Shown here piece by piece: positions 33,363 to 41,397 of a stretch of DNA of 41,706 bases (its first letter is position 1; each line of letters begins with the position of its first letter). The DNA comes from Streptosporangium pseudovulgare (GTDB taxonomy: Bacteria > Actinomycetota > Actinomycetes > Streptosporangiales > Streptosporangiaceae), in NCBI RefSeq assembly GCF_014648055.1, contig NZ_BMQJ01000034.1, forward strand, positions 1 through 41,706, read 5' to 3'. Below the pieces are notes generated by a model that saw only the letters and a program-made list of their open reading frames with translations, had not been told where the DNA came from and did no database searches. Both the position numbers and the translations under genes were made by a program.

Positions 33363-34085
33363 ATGGCGGAGCGGATCTGGCTCGACATCCCCTACAGCCA
33401 GAAAGACGAGGCCAAGGCGCTCGGAGCGCGATGGGACGCACAGGCGCGCCGCTGGTACGCGCCTCGCCACGGCATGGCCGCCCTCGACCGATGGACGGCC
33501 CTGCCTCCGGTGCCGGACCTCCTGCCGGGGGAGGACCGTTCGTGGGGAGCGGGACTGTTCGTCGATCTCGTGCCTTCCTCGTGCTGGTTCACGAACGTCC
33601 GAACCTGTGTCAGTGAGAAGGACTGGGAACGACTCCGCCGTATGATCACTGAGCGCGCCGGACGGCGCTGCGAGGCGTGCGGACGCGGAGAGGACCGCGG
33701 CGCACGTCGCCATCTCGAAGCCCATGAACGATGGGCCTATGACGATGCCACCCTGACGCAGCGTCTTCGCCGTCTGATCTGCCTCTGCGGCGACTGCCAC
33801 ACGGCCACGCACTTCGGGCTGGCCACCGTCCGCGGTGTGGACACGCAAGCCCTGGCCCACCTCTGTACGGTGACCGGCATGACCTCCGTCCAGGCCCGGC
33901 GTCATGTCGATGAGGCGTTCGGGCTCTGGCGGTACCGTTCGCGTTTCACCTGGAGACTCGATCTGAGCGTCCTGACGAACGCGGGGGTGACACTCGCCCG
34001 GCCCCCCGAGGCCGAAGCGCGTGATCGAGCTGCCCGGGAGGGGCTGCGAGCGGCACGGGCGATCGACGCGGAGACGGGCCGATAG
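33363..34085 (+). CDS. DUF5710-HNH-type zinc-binding protein
   Basis: A 240-residue protein in two parts. The N-terminal IWLDIPYSQKDEAKALGARWD...RRWYAP (5-33) is a DUF5710-type domain, often fused to primase, helicase or nuclease modules on mobile elements. The C-terminal part has an HNH-like zinc arrangement: Cys103/Cys106 (CEACG), His117 and His121 (HLEAHERW), Cys142/Cys145 (CGDCH) and His150, resembling McrA/HNH-type or a GIY-like treble clef. A DNA-binding or nicking role is possible, but no proof. The start ATG 33363 follows GGGAG at normal spacing. It ends near a strong hairpin at 34219. Confidence 0.75.
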   Translation: MAERIWLDIPYSQKDEAKALGARWDAQARRWYAPRHGMAALDRWTALPPVPDLLPGEDRSWGAGLFVDLVPSSCWFTNVRTCVSEKDWERLRRMITERAGRRCEACGRGEDRGARRHLEAHERWAYDDATLTQRLRRLICLCGDCHTATHFGLATVRGVDTQALAHLCTVTGMTSVQARRHVDEAFGLWRYRSRFTWRLDLSVLTNAGVTLARPPEAEARDRAAREGLRAARAIDAETGR

Positions 34086-34218
34086 CATCCCGCGCCCTTC
34101 GGAAGGACACGGTTCCTGGGTCGCGTGCCCTGCGCGTCATTCCGGCCGGGATGTGCCGTGGCTACGGCCGCCGCCGGACGTGGCCGGGTCCTCCCACTCC
34201 TCCATCCGATGAGCGATC

Positions 34219-34247
34219 GCATGCGCCGTTGTCGAAACGGCGCATGC
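34219..34247 (+). terminator. Hairpin downstream of the DUF5710-HNH gene
   Basis: GCATGCGCCGTT (34219-34230), loop GTCGA, and AACGGCGCATGC (34236-34247) form a perfect 12-bp stem. Only a short pyrimidine run follows. It is about 130 bases after the stop codon, so it may be a terminator or a structured element. Confidence 0.55.
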
Positions 34248-34341
34248 CTTCCTGCCCGGTGGGCGGGGAACGGCGTGCGGGAGAGGGCGGGCTCGGGCGG
34301 GCGTGCCGTTCGCATGCCCCGGGTGTGCCCTCCCAGGAGAG

Positions 34342-34372
34342 CAAGGCCCTGACACCACAGATCAGGGCCTTG
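34342..34372 (-). terminator. Terminator of yajQ
   Basis: CAAGGCCCTGA (34342-34352) and TCAGGGCCTTG (34362-34372) form an 11-bp stem with a 9-base loop, 12 bases after the yajQ stop. On the minus strand CTCTCCTG follows, so it is a weak-tailed terminator. Confidence 0.65.
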
Positions 34373-34384
34373 GTTCCCGGTACG

Positions 34385-34879
34385 TCAACGGTAGTTGGTG
34401 AACTGCAGGGCGATCTCCAGGTCCTTGCCCTTGAGCAGGGCGATGACCTCCTGCAGCTCGTCCCGCTTCTTGGAGCTCACACGCAGCTCCTCGCCCTGGA
34501 TCTGGGCCTTGACGCCCTTGGGCCCCTCATCCCGGATGATCTTCGAGATCTTCTTGGCGTGCTCCTGGTCGATGCCCTCCTTGAGGTTGACCATGAGCCG
34601 GTACTCCTTGCCGGACAGCTTGGGCTCGCCGGCGTCCAGGATCTTGAGGGAGAGCCCGCGCTTGATCAGCTTGTCCTTGAAGACATCGAGGACGGCGTTG
34701 GCCCGCTCCTCGCTGTTGGCCCGGATCTCGACGGCCTTCTGTCCGCCCGCCCAGGCGATGTTCGCGCCGGTGCCCTTGAAGTCGAACCGGTGCCCGACCT
34801 CCTTGACCGTCTGGTTCAGCGCGTTGTCGGCCTCCTGGTGGTCGATCTTGCTGACGATGTCGAAACTGCTGTCGGCCAT
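34385..34879 (-). CDS. yajQ: YajQ family cyclic-di-GMP/nucleotide-binding protein
   Basis: A 164-residue cytosolic protein of the UPF0234/YajQ family, which has two ferredoxin-like folds; in some bacteria it binds cyclic di-GMP. MADSSFDIVSKIDHQEADNALNQT is the conserved N-terminus, followed by FDFKGT and the C-terminal IALLKGKDLEIALQFTNYR signature. Start ATG 34879; the frame upstream to 35038 has no family similarity. Role in this organism unknown. Confidence 0.95.
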   Translation of the reverse strand: MADSSFDIVSKIDHQEADNALNQTVKEVGHRFDFKGTGANIAWAGGQKAVEIRANSEERANAVLDVFKDKLIKRGLSLKILDAGEPKLSGKEYRLMVNLKEGIDQEHAKKISKIIRDEGPKGVKAQIQGEELRVSSKKRDELQEVIALLKGKDLEIALQFTNYR

Positions 34880-35245
34880 GCCTTGGCTGTCCTCTCTAGC
34901 TCTCCCGCCGACACTAGCGCCTTCGCCGGTCGGCACACATCGAACGTCACCGTCAACACCCCGACGACGGTGACAATGATCGCTCACCACCGGTACGGGC
35001 CCCGCCCCGGCGGGGCCCTTCGCACGGTGACCCCACACGGCAGGGCCCCGTACGGCGGGATCCGCACGGTGGGACCTCCGCGCGCGGGATTCCTTGTGGC
35101 GGCGGAACTCCCACGCGACGAAACGCCCGTACGGCGGGCCATGACCTCCGTACGGCGGGCCCGTACGAGCCGGATCCCGCCGATGTCACGTCACACCCCG
35201 AAGTCCGCTATTCTTTCTCATGTCGCCGCTTCGAGCGGATGACGC
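34880..35245. other. Gap between yajQ and tRNA-Tyr, with repeated CGTACGGCGGG
   Basis: No gene is seen in 366 bases. CGTACGGCGGG occurs three times (35049-35059, 35127-35137, 35148-35158). TATTCT at 35209-35214, 32 bases before the tRNA, is a plausible -10 for it; a -35 is not clear. Confidence 0.45.
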
Positions 35246-35330
35246 GGCAGGTTGCCCGAGTGGTCAAAGGGAGCGGTCTGTAAAACCGTCGGCTCAGCCT
35301 ACGCAGGTTCAAGTCCTGCACCTGCCACCA
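35246..35330 (+). tRNA. tRNA-Tyr (anticodon GTA)
   Basis: An 85-base type II tRNA. Acceptor GGCAGGT (35246-35252) pairs with ACCTGCC (35320-35326). D arm CCC...GGG; anticodon arm GCGGT-CTGTAAA-ACCGT with GTA at 35280-35282; long variable arm; T arm GCAGG-TTCAAGT-CCTGC (35303-35319); discriminator A and encoded CCA at 35328-35330. It is the attachment-site gene for the adjacent element; its 3' end is intact, as expected of a tRNA-integrating element that restores it. Confidence 0.96.
35303..35330. other. Putative attachment site (att) overlapping tRNA-Tyr 3' end
   Basis: Integrase and excisionase genes follow immediately. Elements of this type recombine at the T-arm/acceptor end of tRNAs, and SLP1 uses tRNA-Tyr. 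The core cannot be delimited because the second att copy is outside the window. The stretch given is the minimal likely core; it may extend to the right. Confidence 0.55.
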
Positions 35331-35345
35331 GCCAAACGGCAGCTC

Positions 35346-35365
35346 AGAGGCCCTACGGGGCCTCT
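35346..35365 (+). terminator. Terminator of tRNA-Tyr
   Basis: AGAGGCCC (35346-35353), loop TACG, and GGGCCTCT (35358-35365) form an 8-bp stem followed by TTTGCTTTT. This is a typical intrinsic terminator. It lies to the right of the tRNA and therefore inside the element or in an extended att core. Confidence 0.85.
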
Positions 35366-35561
35366 TTTGCTTTTCCGGGCCATGCAGCCGAACGCCGCGC
35401 CGAGCGGCCGTGCGTCGGTGGTCGCGCAATATACGCGCAATGATCTTGATGGCGTTTCCCCAGGTCGCGCCTGGCTTCCGGCCGGTTCGGGAAGGGACGC
35501 CGGCCCCGGAAACGCCGAAGGGTCCCGGGGGAGTCCGGGACCCTGATCGTAGGCGGGTGGC

Positions 35562-36926
35562 TCATGTGGTGAGCGCGTCGCTGATCCGCCTGTTGGCGAT
35601 CTCCTTATGCCCGTCGAGGCACTTGGCGTAGACCCGCAGCAGGACGTCCACGCCGTGACCGGCCCGCTCGGCCACATCCGGGGCTGGAACGCCCGAGTTC
35701 AGCCACAGGGAGACCGCCGCGTGCCTCAGGTCGTACGGCCGCCGCGCGAGGGGAGAAGCCACCTGGGCGGGAGTGAGGGCGAGGGTTCGCGCGTCCTGCC
35801 AGACCTCGGTGTAGGCCGTCGAGGCGATCACGCCACCGCGTTCACTCCGGAAGAGACGGCCGTCCTCGCCGGCCCCGTACTCCTCGATGTGCTGCCGGAG
35901 GATCTTCACCAGCTCAGGAGGGATCGGCACCGGCCGTACGTCGGCCCGGCCCCGGTGCTTGAGGCCGCGTTCCTCGTGGGCGTTCCCGCTGTCGGTCCAC
36001 TGCGTGTTGACCTCCGGCCGGGAGACGTCGATCGTCAGCCGTCCCCAACCCTCGTCGGGCAGGTGGCAGTCCTGGAGTCGCAGACCGACCGCCTCAGCCG
36101 GACGCAGGGCCGCGTAGTACATGCAGGCGAACAGCGCCATGAGCCGCCGGCCCCTGCCCCGGCCGCCCACGTAGGTGACCATGGTCAGCAGCTCCCGAGC
36201 CTGCCGCGGATTGACCACCACGCGGGGATCAACGGTCTCGGTGGTCTTGGGCGGCTTCCACCTCACCTTGTGCAGCGGATTGGCCTCCAGTTCCTCCAAC
36301 TCCACCGCGTACTCAAGGACGGCGTGCAGGACGGCCCGCTTCCGGGCGATCGTGTTCGGAGCCGCGGCCCTGCCATCGAGACGAAGGGCGAGCGCGTCCA
36401 AAGCCAGCCGTACGATCTTCGTCTCTCCCAGGTCGGCCAGGTCCAGCGAAGCCCCTTCCAGCCATCGGATCGCCCTCGCCATGTCGTGAGGAGCATTCGG
36501 CCTCTTGCCGGAGGGAAGCAGCGCGTACTTCCGGAGCGCGGCCCTCAGAGTCTCGGCGTCAGGACGCCCCGGCCGGTCCTTGGTCAGCGCGGGAAGCACC
36601 GTCGCGAGCGCGTCGGACATGCTGTCCCGGCTCTTGGCCGCCGCATGAGGCCACTTCATGTCGACGTAGGCCCGCACGAACTCGAAGACCGTCCGGGCGC
36701 TCTTGGCCTGGAGCATGGAGAGGGGGAGCCCGGTCTCCATGTCGAAGGCTTCACCCCGCTTGGCCGCCTGCCGAAGGTCCGACAGGAAGTTCTCGGCGAG
36801 CGCTTTGGTTCGTAGCGTCTTGGACTTCTGTCGACCGCCGACCTTCCAGCGGACCACGTAGGACGGTGTCTTGCTCGTCTCGTTCCGGCGGGTCTCCCAG
36901 AACTTCACGTCGTAGGAGGTGTTCAC
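35562..36926 (-). CDS. int: Site-specific tyrosine recombinase (AICE integrase)
   Basis: A 454-residue integrase. The N-terminal region resembles an AP2-like/arm-binding part (VVRWKVGGRQKSKTLRT), then a SAM-like core-binding domain. Catalytic residues: Arg275 (YYAALRPAEAVGL), Arg401 in RPYDLRHAA, His424 (AGHGV) and Tyr433 (RVYAKCL). The first His of HxxR is replaced by Tyr398, which is common in actinomycete element integrases. The start GTG 36926 shares GTGA with the excisionase stop. It should recombine the tRNA-Tyr site. A 231-base gap to the tRNA holds its terminator only. Confidence 0.95.
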   Translation of the reverse strand: MNTSYDVKFWETRRNETSKTPSYVVRWKVGGRQKSKTLRTKALAENFLSDLRQAAKRGEAFDMETGLPLSMLQAKSARTVFEFVRAYVDMKWPHAAAKSRDSMSDALATVLPALTKDRPGRPDAETLRAALRKYALLPSGKRPNAPHDMARAIRWLEGASLDLADLGETKIVRLALDALALRLDGRAAAPNTIARKRAVLHAVLEYAVELEELEANPLHKVRWKPPKTTETVDPRVVVNPRQARELLTMVTYVGGRGRGRRLMALFACMYYAALRPAEAVGLRLQDCHLPDEGWGRLTIDVSRPEVNTQWTDSGNAHEERGLKHRGRADVRPVPIPPELVKILRQHIEEYGAGEDGRLFRSERGGVIASTAYTEVWQDARTLALTPAQVASPLARRPYDLRHAAVSLWLNSGVPAPDVAERAGHGVDVLLRVYAKCLDGHKEIANRRISDALTT

Positions 36927-37117
36927 GCCGCCTCCCGCAGGGATTCGAGCCAGGCGGTGAACTCGCTGCGCCAGACGCGGATCTCGCCGTTGGGGAGCTT
37001 GATTCCCTGTGGGGCGTGGCCGATCTCGCGCCAGCGGTAGAAGGTGCGCCGGGAGACGCCGCCCAGTTCGGCGAGGATCTCGGGGACGGTCATCAGCTCG
37101 TCACGGTTCTTGCTCAT
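36923..37117 (-). CDS. xis: Excisionase, MerR/AlpA-like DNA-binding protein
   Basis: A 64-residue winged-helix-turn-helix protein: LMTVPEILAELGGVSRRTFYRWREIGHAP (8-36), then KLPNGEIRVWRSEFTAWLESL as wing and dimer part. This is the form of excisionases in pSAM2-like elements. Start ATG 37117 shares ATGA with the repSA-like stop; the end overlaps int. It should direct the integrase to excision. Confidence 0.9.
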   Translation of the reverse strand: MSKNRDELMTVPEILAELGGVSRRTFYRWREIGHAPQGIKLPNGEIRVWRSEFTAWLESLREAA

Positions 37118-38793
37118 GCCGCCTCCCGCGTCTCGGCCGCCGGAATCTCCTGTCCGTCTGCTCTGGCTTCCAGGGCGAGCAGGGTTGCTCGCCAGCGTTG
37201 GCGTTCGGCGACCATGCGCAGCAGTCGCAGGGCGAGTGAGGGGGTATCGGCGTCGCCGGCCGGGACGGGCTTCCAGACGTAGCGGTGCGGGTCCGTGGCC
37301 GTGGGGTCGTCGGCGAGGCCGAGGGCTTCCAGCGCCCAGGTTCGGCGGTCGCGCTTGTGCTCGGCCAGGGTCTTGTTCGACCACTTGCGGGAGACCAGCA
37401 CGCGGCGTCCGGCGTAGCCGAGGTGTTCGGGCTTGTGCGCCTTGCCCCGGCAGCGACCTGGCGTCATGCCCGGTTTGGCACCTTTGGGCTGCACGCCGTA
37501 CCGCAGCCAGTTCGGGCACGAGGGCGAGCAGGGTTCGTAGCGGAGTGCCTCGACCAGCCGGGCGGCGTGGTCCCGGCGTGCGGGGTCGTCGGCGTCGAGA
37601 CTCTCGCCGAGGCTTTTGGTGAGGTACTTGCTCAGGTAGCGGATGCACTGGTCGGCGTCCGGGGTTCCGGCGAGCACGCCTTGGACGTCGATCTGGTCGC
37701 CGAAGCGGATCACATGCAGGGGTTCGGCATCGTCGTCCTGGCCGAGCCGGTCGAGCGCCTCGTCCCAGGTGGGCAGGACTTCCCCGGTGTCGGGGTCGAG
37801 GTAGTCGCCGACCTGGCCGTCCGGGTGACTCTGCCCCTCGGGGAGGTCGGCGCGCGGAGCCCAGACCGGCAGGTGTTCGCCGTCAAAGCGGACCTCGTCG
37901 GCTTCCGGCCACCACACCTGGTGGTACGTCGCGGCAGCGATGGCCTTGACCTCCGCCCGGGGCAGGGTGCCGCGGATGGCCATGTGTAGATGCGGGGCCA
38001 GGCGCTTCTGTGGCTCCACGGTGGCGAAGTACTGCACGTCGTAGCCGGCCACCCGGCGGAGGTTCTGCACGAAGCGGTCGACGAGCTTGGAGAAGTGCAG
38101 CGCGTCCCGCGCCGCCCGCGCGTAGTCATACGTGCTTGGATTGACGGGGACGCCTCGTCCGGCCTGGATGCGGCCGTAGGACGGCAGGGTCAGGGTGAGG
38201 AACAGCGACGGGCGGAACACCTTACCTTCGGTGCCGGTGAAGGTCCGCCCCAAGGTGGTGGGGCGCATGGCCCGCTGGGGCAGGTCCGGGGCGTCCTGGC
38301 GGCGCCGGGTCGAGCGGGAGCGGCGAGGAGCGGACCTGCCGGACAGGGTGCCCCGCATTCCCGCCGCGCGGATCTCCTCGTCGATGGCCTGAATCGCGGC
38401 GTCCCAGTCGGCGACCTCCTCCACCTCCCCGGCGCGCTCAACGGCGTCGCGCTTGGCCTGGACGTCGGCGCGGAACTCGATCAGCCACCGCTGGTCCTCG
38501 GTGGCGGGGGCAGGTTCGGTGACGGGTTCGTGGTCGAGGTGCCAGCCTTCGCGGCATTGGGCCTTGCGGAGTTGCTTGTTGCGCCGGGCGCACGGCGGGC
38601 AGACGGTCTCCCGGGTGGACCCGCACGGGACGTTGACGTCTTCGCTCTGTCCGGTGCAGGTGTCCAGGCGGCGCAGGAGGATGGGGCGGATGCATACGCC
38701 GTTGGCCTTGGCGACCTCCACGGCCACGTCCAGGGCGACGGGCATCTTCTGCTTCTCGGCCCGGGTCAGGGTGCGGTCGTTGACGGGGTTCAT
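37114..38793 (-). CDS. repSA: RepSA-type rolling-circle replication initiator
   Basis: A 559-residue initiator. Features: Cys-rich part with CGSTRETVCPPCARR (57-71); motif 1 FLTLTLPSYG (198-207); HUH motif HLH at 268-270 (APHLHMAIRG); motif 3 YLSKYLTK with Tyr386/Tyr390/Lys393. This set is found in pSAM2 RepSA and related AICE initiators, which nick the element's origin after excision. The start ATG 38793 shares ATGA with the 67-aa gene. The double-strand origin could not be located; it may be inside this gene, as in pSAM2. Confidence 0.92.
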   Translation of the reverse strand: MNPVNDRTLTRAEKQKMPVALDVAVEVAKANGVCIRPILLRRLDTCTGQSEDVNVPCGSTRETVCPPCARRNKQLRKAQCREGWHLDHEPVTEPAPATEDQRWLIEFRADVQAKRDAVERAGEVEEVADWDAAIQAIDEEIRAAGMRGTLSGRSAPRRSRSTRRRQDAPDLPQRAMRPTTLGRTFTGTEGKVFRPSLFLTLTLPSYGRIQAGRGVPVNPSTYDYARAARDALHFSKLVDRFVQNLRRVAGYDVQYFATVEPQKRLAPHLHMAIRGTLPRAEVKAIAAATYHQVWWPEADEVRFDGEHLPVWAPRADLPEGQSHPDGQVGDYLDPDTGEVLPTWDEALDRLGQDDDAEPLHVIRFGDQIDVQGVLAGTPDADQCIRYLSKYLTKSLGESLDADDPARRDHAARLVEALRYEPCSPSCPNWLRYGVQPKGAKPGMTPGRCRGKAHKPEHLGYAGRRVLVSRKWSNKTLAEHKRDRRTWALEALGLADDPTATDPHRYVWKPVPAGDADTPSLALRLLRMVAERQRWRATLLALEARADGQEIPAAETREAA

Positions 38794-38993
38794 TCGGTCA
38801 CCTCCTCGCGGTGCACTTCGGTCAGGTCGGCGGCCAGCCGGAACAGCGAGCCGTAGGGGTCGGTGGTCACCGAGACGTTGAACAGCTCGAAGGCCACCAT
38901 CGGCTGAGTACGGCGCGGGCCGACCATCGCCAGGACGGGGCGCCGGCAGATGCGGGTGATCTCCTCGTCAGTGCCGTAGAAGCAGACCCTCAC
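38790..38993 (-). CDS. Small conserved-looking protein of the element (67 aa)
   Basis: A 67-residue protein with start GTG 38993 and overlaps of 4 bases on both sides (repSA and tra). Its core is CFYGTDEEITRICRRPVL and FNVSVTTDPYGSLFRLAADLTEVHREE. No known domain is recognized. The position between transfer and replication genes in a coupled set supports that it is real. It has no helix typical of spread proteins and looks cytoplasmic. Confidence 0.7.
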   Translation of the reverse strand: MRVCFYGTDEEITRICRRPVLAMVGPRRTQPMVAFELFNVSVTTDPYGSLFRLAADLTEVHREEVTE

Positions 38994-40402
38994 GCGGCCA
39001 CCGCCTCGGCCATGGCGCGGATGTCGGCATCGGAGACGTAGGCCGCGCGAACCCGGATCGGATCGGGTGAGGCTTCCAGCCGCACGTAGGCGACGCCCGC
39101 GCCCTGTTCGGGGATCGGGGAGATGTGGTCGGCCAGCGCTCCCCGGTCGCGGGCGCCGTCCCCGAGGACCATGTCCACCTGCTCCGACTCGTCGAGCCGG
39201 AGGGCGATCTTGTCGGGGAACAGGTTGCGGATGTTCATGACCTCCTTGCGCGGGTCCTGGAGCGCGGCCAGGACCCCGACGCCGACCGCCCGCCCCTGCG
39301 TCGTCAGCGTGGCGAGGGCGGCGGAGATGCGCAGCTTCAGGCCCTTGTCGGATTGGTAGGCGGTCAAGAACGCCACCTCGTCAACGACCACCAGGACAAA
39401 CGGATCCTCCGGCGTCGGAGTATGGGAGCGCTGGTGACCGGCGAAGCGGTCGGCGCGTTCCTGCATCACCGCCACGGCCGCCTCCAGCAGGTCGGCGCAG
39501 TCGGCCGGGGTCGCGGCATAGCGGTTACCGAACAGGGATCGACCGAAGGACAGCTCCATCCGCTTGGGATCGAGGGCCCAGATCTGCACCAGGCCCGCGC
39601 GGACGGCGGGGAGGAGGCCGCGGATGGCCGACCAGATCACCGATCCCTTGCCGGCCCCGGTGGCCCCGGCGACCAGGACGTGGGTGCCGTGGACGGTCAG
39701 CAGCCAGGGTGAGCCGTCCTCACGGGTGCCGACCCGCACCGGTCCCACCGACACCTCGTCCGGGATCGGGACCGCGGGCATGGGGACGGCGAGCGGATCA
39801 CGCCGGGGGAAGATGAGGTGCAGGCGGCCCGCGCGGGAGATGGAGGCGCGGCAGGAGCGGGCGCCGAAGCCGTGTGCGAGCTGGTCGAGCCGGTCGGCCC
39901 AGTCCTTGACCGCCTGCCCGTGGAGCATCTTGACGGTGACCACGTCGGCCCAGGAGGTGCAGTGGACCCGCATCAGACGAGGGAGGTAGTCCCGGCCGCG
40001 GAGGTGCCGCCCTAATCCGGAGATGATCATTACCGGTTGCCAGTGCCGCCGGTAGATCCAGACCAGGCGCCAGAAGGCCAGCAGCCGCCAGCCGATCAGG
40101 CGCAGGAACGAGGGCTGGTGCAGGGTGAACCACAGCGCCGATACGGTCATGACCACCGCGATCGAGATCAGGCCCGCCCGCCAGCCGTACCAGCAGGCCA
40201 GCGCGCACGGGGCGGCGACGACGGCCGAGGTGACCGGGTGCCGCCAAAGGAGCTTCACCAGGCCGGCCAGCAGCCGAGCGGCGAAGATGACGAGTGCGAC
40301 GAACGCCGGGGTGCGCAGCACAGCGGGGCGGAAGACGACGGCGGTGTCGGGGGTGGTGGAGACCAGGCGTTGTGCCTCGTCGCCGGGCAGTTTCCGGAAC
40401 AT
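38990..40402 (-). CDS. FtsK/SpoIIIE-type DNA translocase for conjugal transfer (TraSA/TraB-like)
   Basis: A 470-residue protein. Two to three hydrophobic helices lie at about 33-50, 57-73 and 77-95. The motor domain has Walker A GATGAGKGS at 246-254, Walker B VLVVVDE at 336-342, and the downstream TTQGRAVGVGVLAALQDP and DKIALRLDESEQVDMVLGDGARD segments typical of FtsK-like transfer proteins of actinomycete plasmids. One such protein is enough to move double-stranded DNA between hyphae in this class. No C-terminal winged helix is obvious. Start ATG 40402; the end shares GTGA with the 67-aa gene. Confidence 0.92.
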   Translation of the reverse strand: MFRKLPGDEAQRLVSTTPDTAVVFRPAVLRTPAFVALVIFAARLLAGLVKLLWRHPVTSAVVAAPCALACWYGWRAGLISIAVVMTVSALWFTLHQPSFLRLIGWRLLAFWRLVWIYRRHWQPVMIISGLGRHLRGRDYLPRLMRVHCTSWADVVTVKMLHGQAVKDWADRLDQLAHGFGARSCRASISRAGRLHLIFPRRDPLAVPMPAVPIPDEVSVGPVRVGTREDGSPWLLTVHGTHVLVAGATGAGKGSVIWSAIRGLLPAVRAGLVQIWALDPKRMELSFGRSLFGNRYAATPADCADLLEAAVAVMQERADRFAGHQRSHTPTPEDPFVLVVVDEVAFLTAYQSDKGLKLRISAALATLTTQGRAVGVGVLAALQDPRKEVMNIRNLFPDKIALRLDESEQVDMVLGDGARDRGALADHISPIPEQGAGVAYVRLEASPDPIRVRAAYVSDADIRAMAEAVAA

Positions 40403-40447
40403 TAGGCTGGGGTCCTCTTCTTGATGTGGTGTCAGGGGGAGATGTGA

Positions 40448-40481
40448 GGGGCCGCCGGAAGTTGCCGCTTCTGGCGGCCCC
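40448..40481. promoter_or_regulatory. Strong hairpin between the 106-aa gene and the transfer gene
   Basis: GGGGCCGCCGGAAG (40448-40461) and CTTCTGGCGGCCCC (40468-40481) form a 14-bp stem with one G-T pair and a 6-base loop. No T-run follows on the minus strand. It may attenuate or protect the transcript between the two units of the element. Confidence 0.5.
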
Positions 40482-40490
40482 GCTTGCGTG

Positions 40491-40811
40491 TCAGCCCGGT
40501 AGGTCGTCCAGTCCGGGCAGGGTGGGGCCGGGGTCCTGCTCGTTGTGGATGCGGACGCAGTCGCCGAGGTAGCGCACCGCGGCGGCGGCGATTTCCTTGG
40601 CCAAGGCGACGTCGGAGGCGGTGACGGGTCCGCCGCCGGTGGTGGTGATGGTGACCTGGGCCTCGGAGGTGGCCAGGTTCAAAAACGGCCGTCCGCTGGT
40701 GGTCACCGCGGCCACCACGCCGACGTCCGGGGTGCTGAAAGACAGGTCCAGGCGGGTCAGCCCGTTGCGCAGGACGCCGGTGAGGTAGATGTGCGGGGCG
40801 GGGGTGTTCAC
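40491..40811 (-). CDS. Hypothetical protein of the element (106 aa)
   Basis: A 106-residue protein, start GTG 40811 sharing GTGA with the Pra-like gene. APHIYLTGVLRNGLTRLDLSFSTPDVGVV and LATSEAQVTITTTGG suggest a beta-rich fold with alternating strands, and the C-terminal part an alpha helix (DVALAKEIAAAAVRYLGD). No family recognized. The tight coupling with the Pra-like gene makes it real. Confidence 0.65.
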   Translation of the reverse strand: MNTPAPHIYLTGVLRNGLTRLDLSFSTPDVGVVAAVTTSGRPFLNLATSEAQVTITTTGGGPVTASDVALAKEIAAAAVRYLGDCVRIHNEQDPGPTLPGLDDLPG

Positions 40812-41245
40812 GCTGCGATCTCCTTGCTGGTCGTGGTGGTGTTCTTGCCGGGGGCGGCCGGAGCGGCGGCGCGGGGTGCGCGCATGGTGCGGGCGCGGAT
40901 GGACCAGGCCAGGCGTCCGGTGTTCTGGGCGACGTAGGGGGTGACGGTCATGCCGTCGAACTCGACCGGGACGAACGGCAGACCCGGCAGCGACGCCGGG
41001 GGGACGGGCTGCACGTCGGCGAGGATCTTGACGGTGACGGTCTTCTGGCCGGCCTTGACGGTGGGGTCGGCGTCCATGACGGCGACCTGCCAGACCGGCT
41101 CACCGGTGGTCTTGTCCTTGGCGTAGACGGTCCGGCCGTTCGCCGAGGCGGTGAAGTCCTTGACCTGCTCGACCTCGCCGACGATGTAGCAGCCGTGCGG
41201 GAAGACCTGCTCGAAGCTGACGGGTATGGGGCCCTGGATGGCCAT
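40808..41245 (-). CDS. pra: Pra-like activator of replication, integration and excision
   Basis: A 145-residue protein. MAIQGPIPVSFEQVFPHGCYIVGEVE and TGEPVWQVAVMDADP are, to my memory, typical of proteins annotated in actinomycete elements as plasmid replication, integration and excision activator (Pra of pSAM2). The C-terminus is Ala/Lys-rich. The start ATG 41245 is preceded by AAAGGA at somewhat long spacing. It should switch on the rep-xis-int operon. The inverted repeat at 41297-41349 is in its promoter region. Confidence 0.72.
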   Translation of the reverse strand: MAIQGPIPVSFEQVFPHGCYIVGEVEQVKDFTASANGRTVYAKDKTTGEPVWQVAVMDADPTVKAGQKTVTVKILADVQPVPPASLPGLPFVPVEFDGMTVTPYVAQNTGRLAWSIRARTMRAPRAAAPAAPGKNTTTTSKEIAA

Positions 41246-41296
41246 GGCGGATGAGTCCTTTCATGGGTGGTGATGGACAGCGGGATATTCGATCGT

Positions 41297-41349
41297 CCAC
41301 TTGTCCGACTGAGTTGAGGCTAGCTTCCCCAACTCGTCCGCACAAGTGG
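41297..41349. promoter_or_regulatory. Composite symmetric inverted repeat upstream of pra, operator candidate
   Basis: Outer arms CCACTTGT (41297-41304) and ACAAGTGG (41342-41349); inner arms GAGTTG (41311-41316) and CAACTC (41330-41335). Both gaps between outer and inner arms are 6 bases, so the whole has one symmetry axis. In pSAM2 the KorSA repressor binds an inverted repeat at pra; this is likely a functional counterpart but its sequence is its own. Confidence 0.55.
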
Positions 41350-41397
41350 TTAGGGGAAGGGGGTGGGGTTCATTGCTGGTCGACGTGCGTCAGAAGC

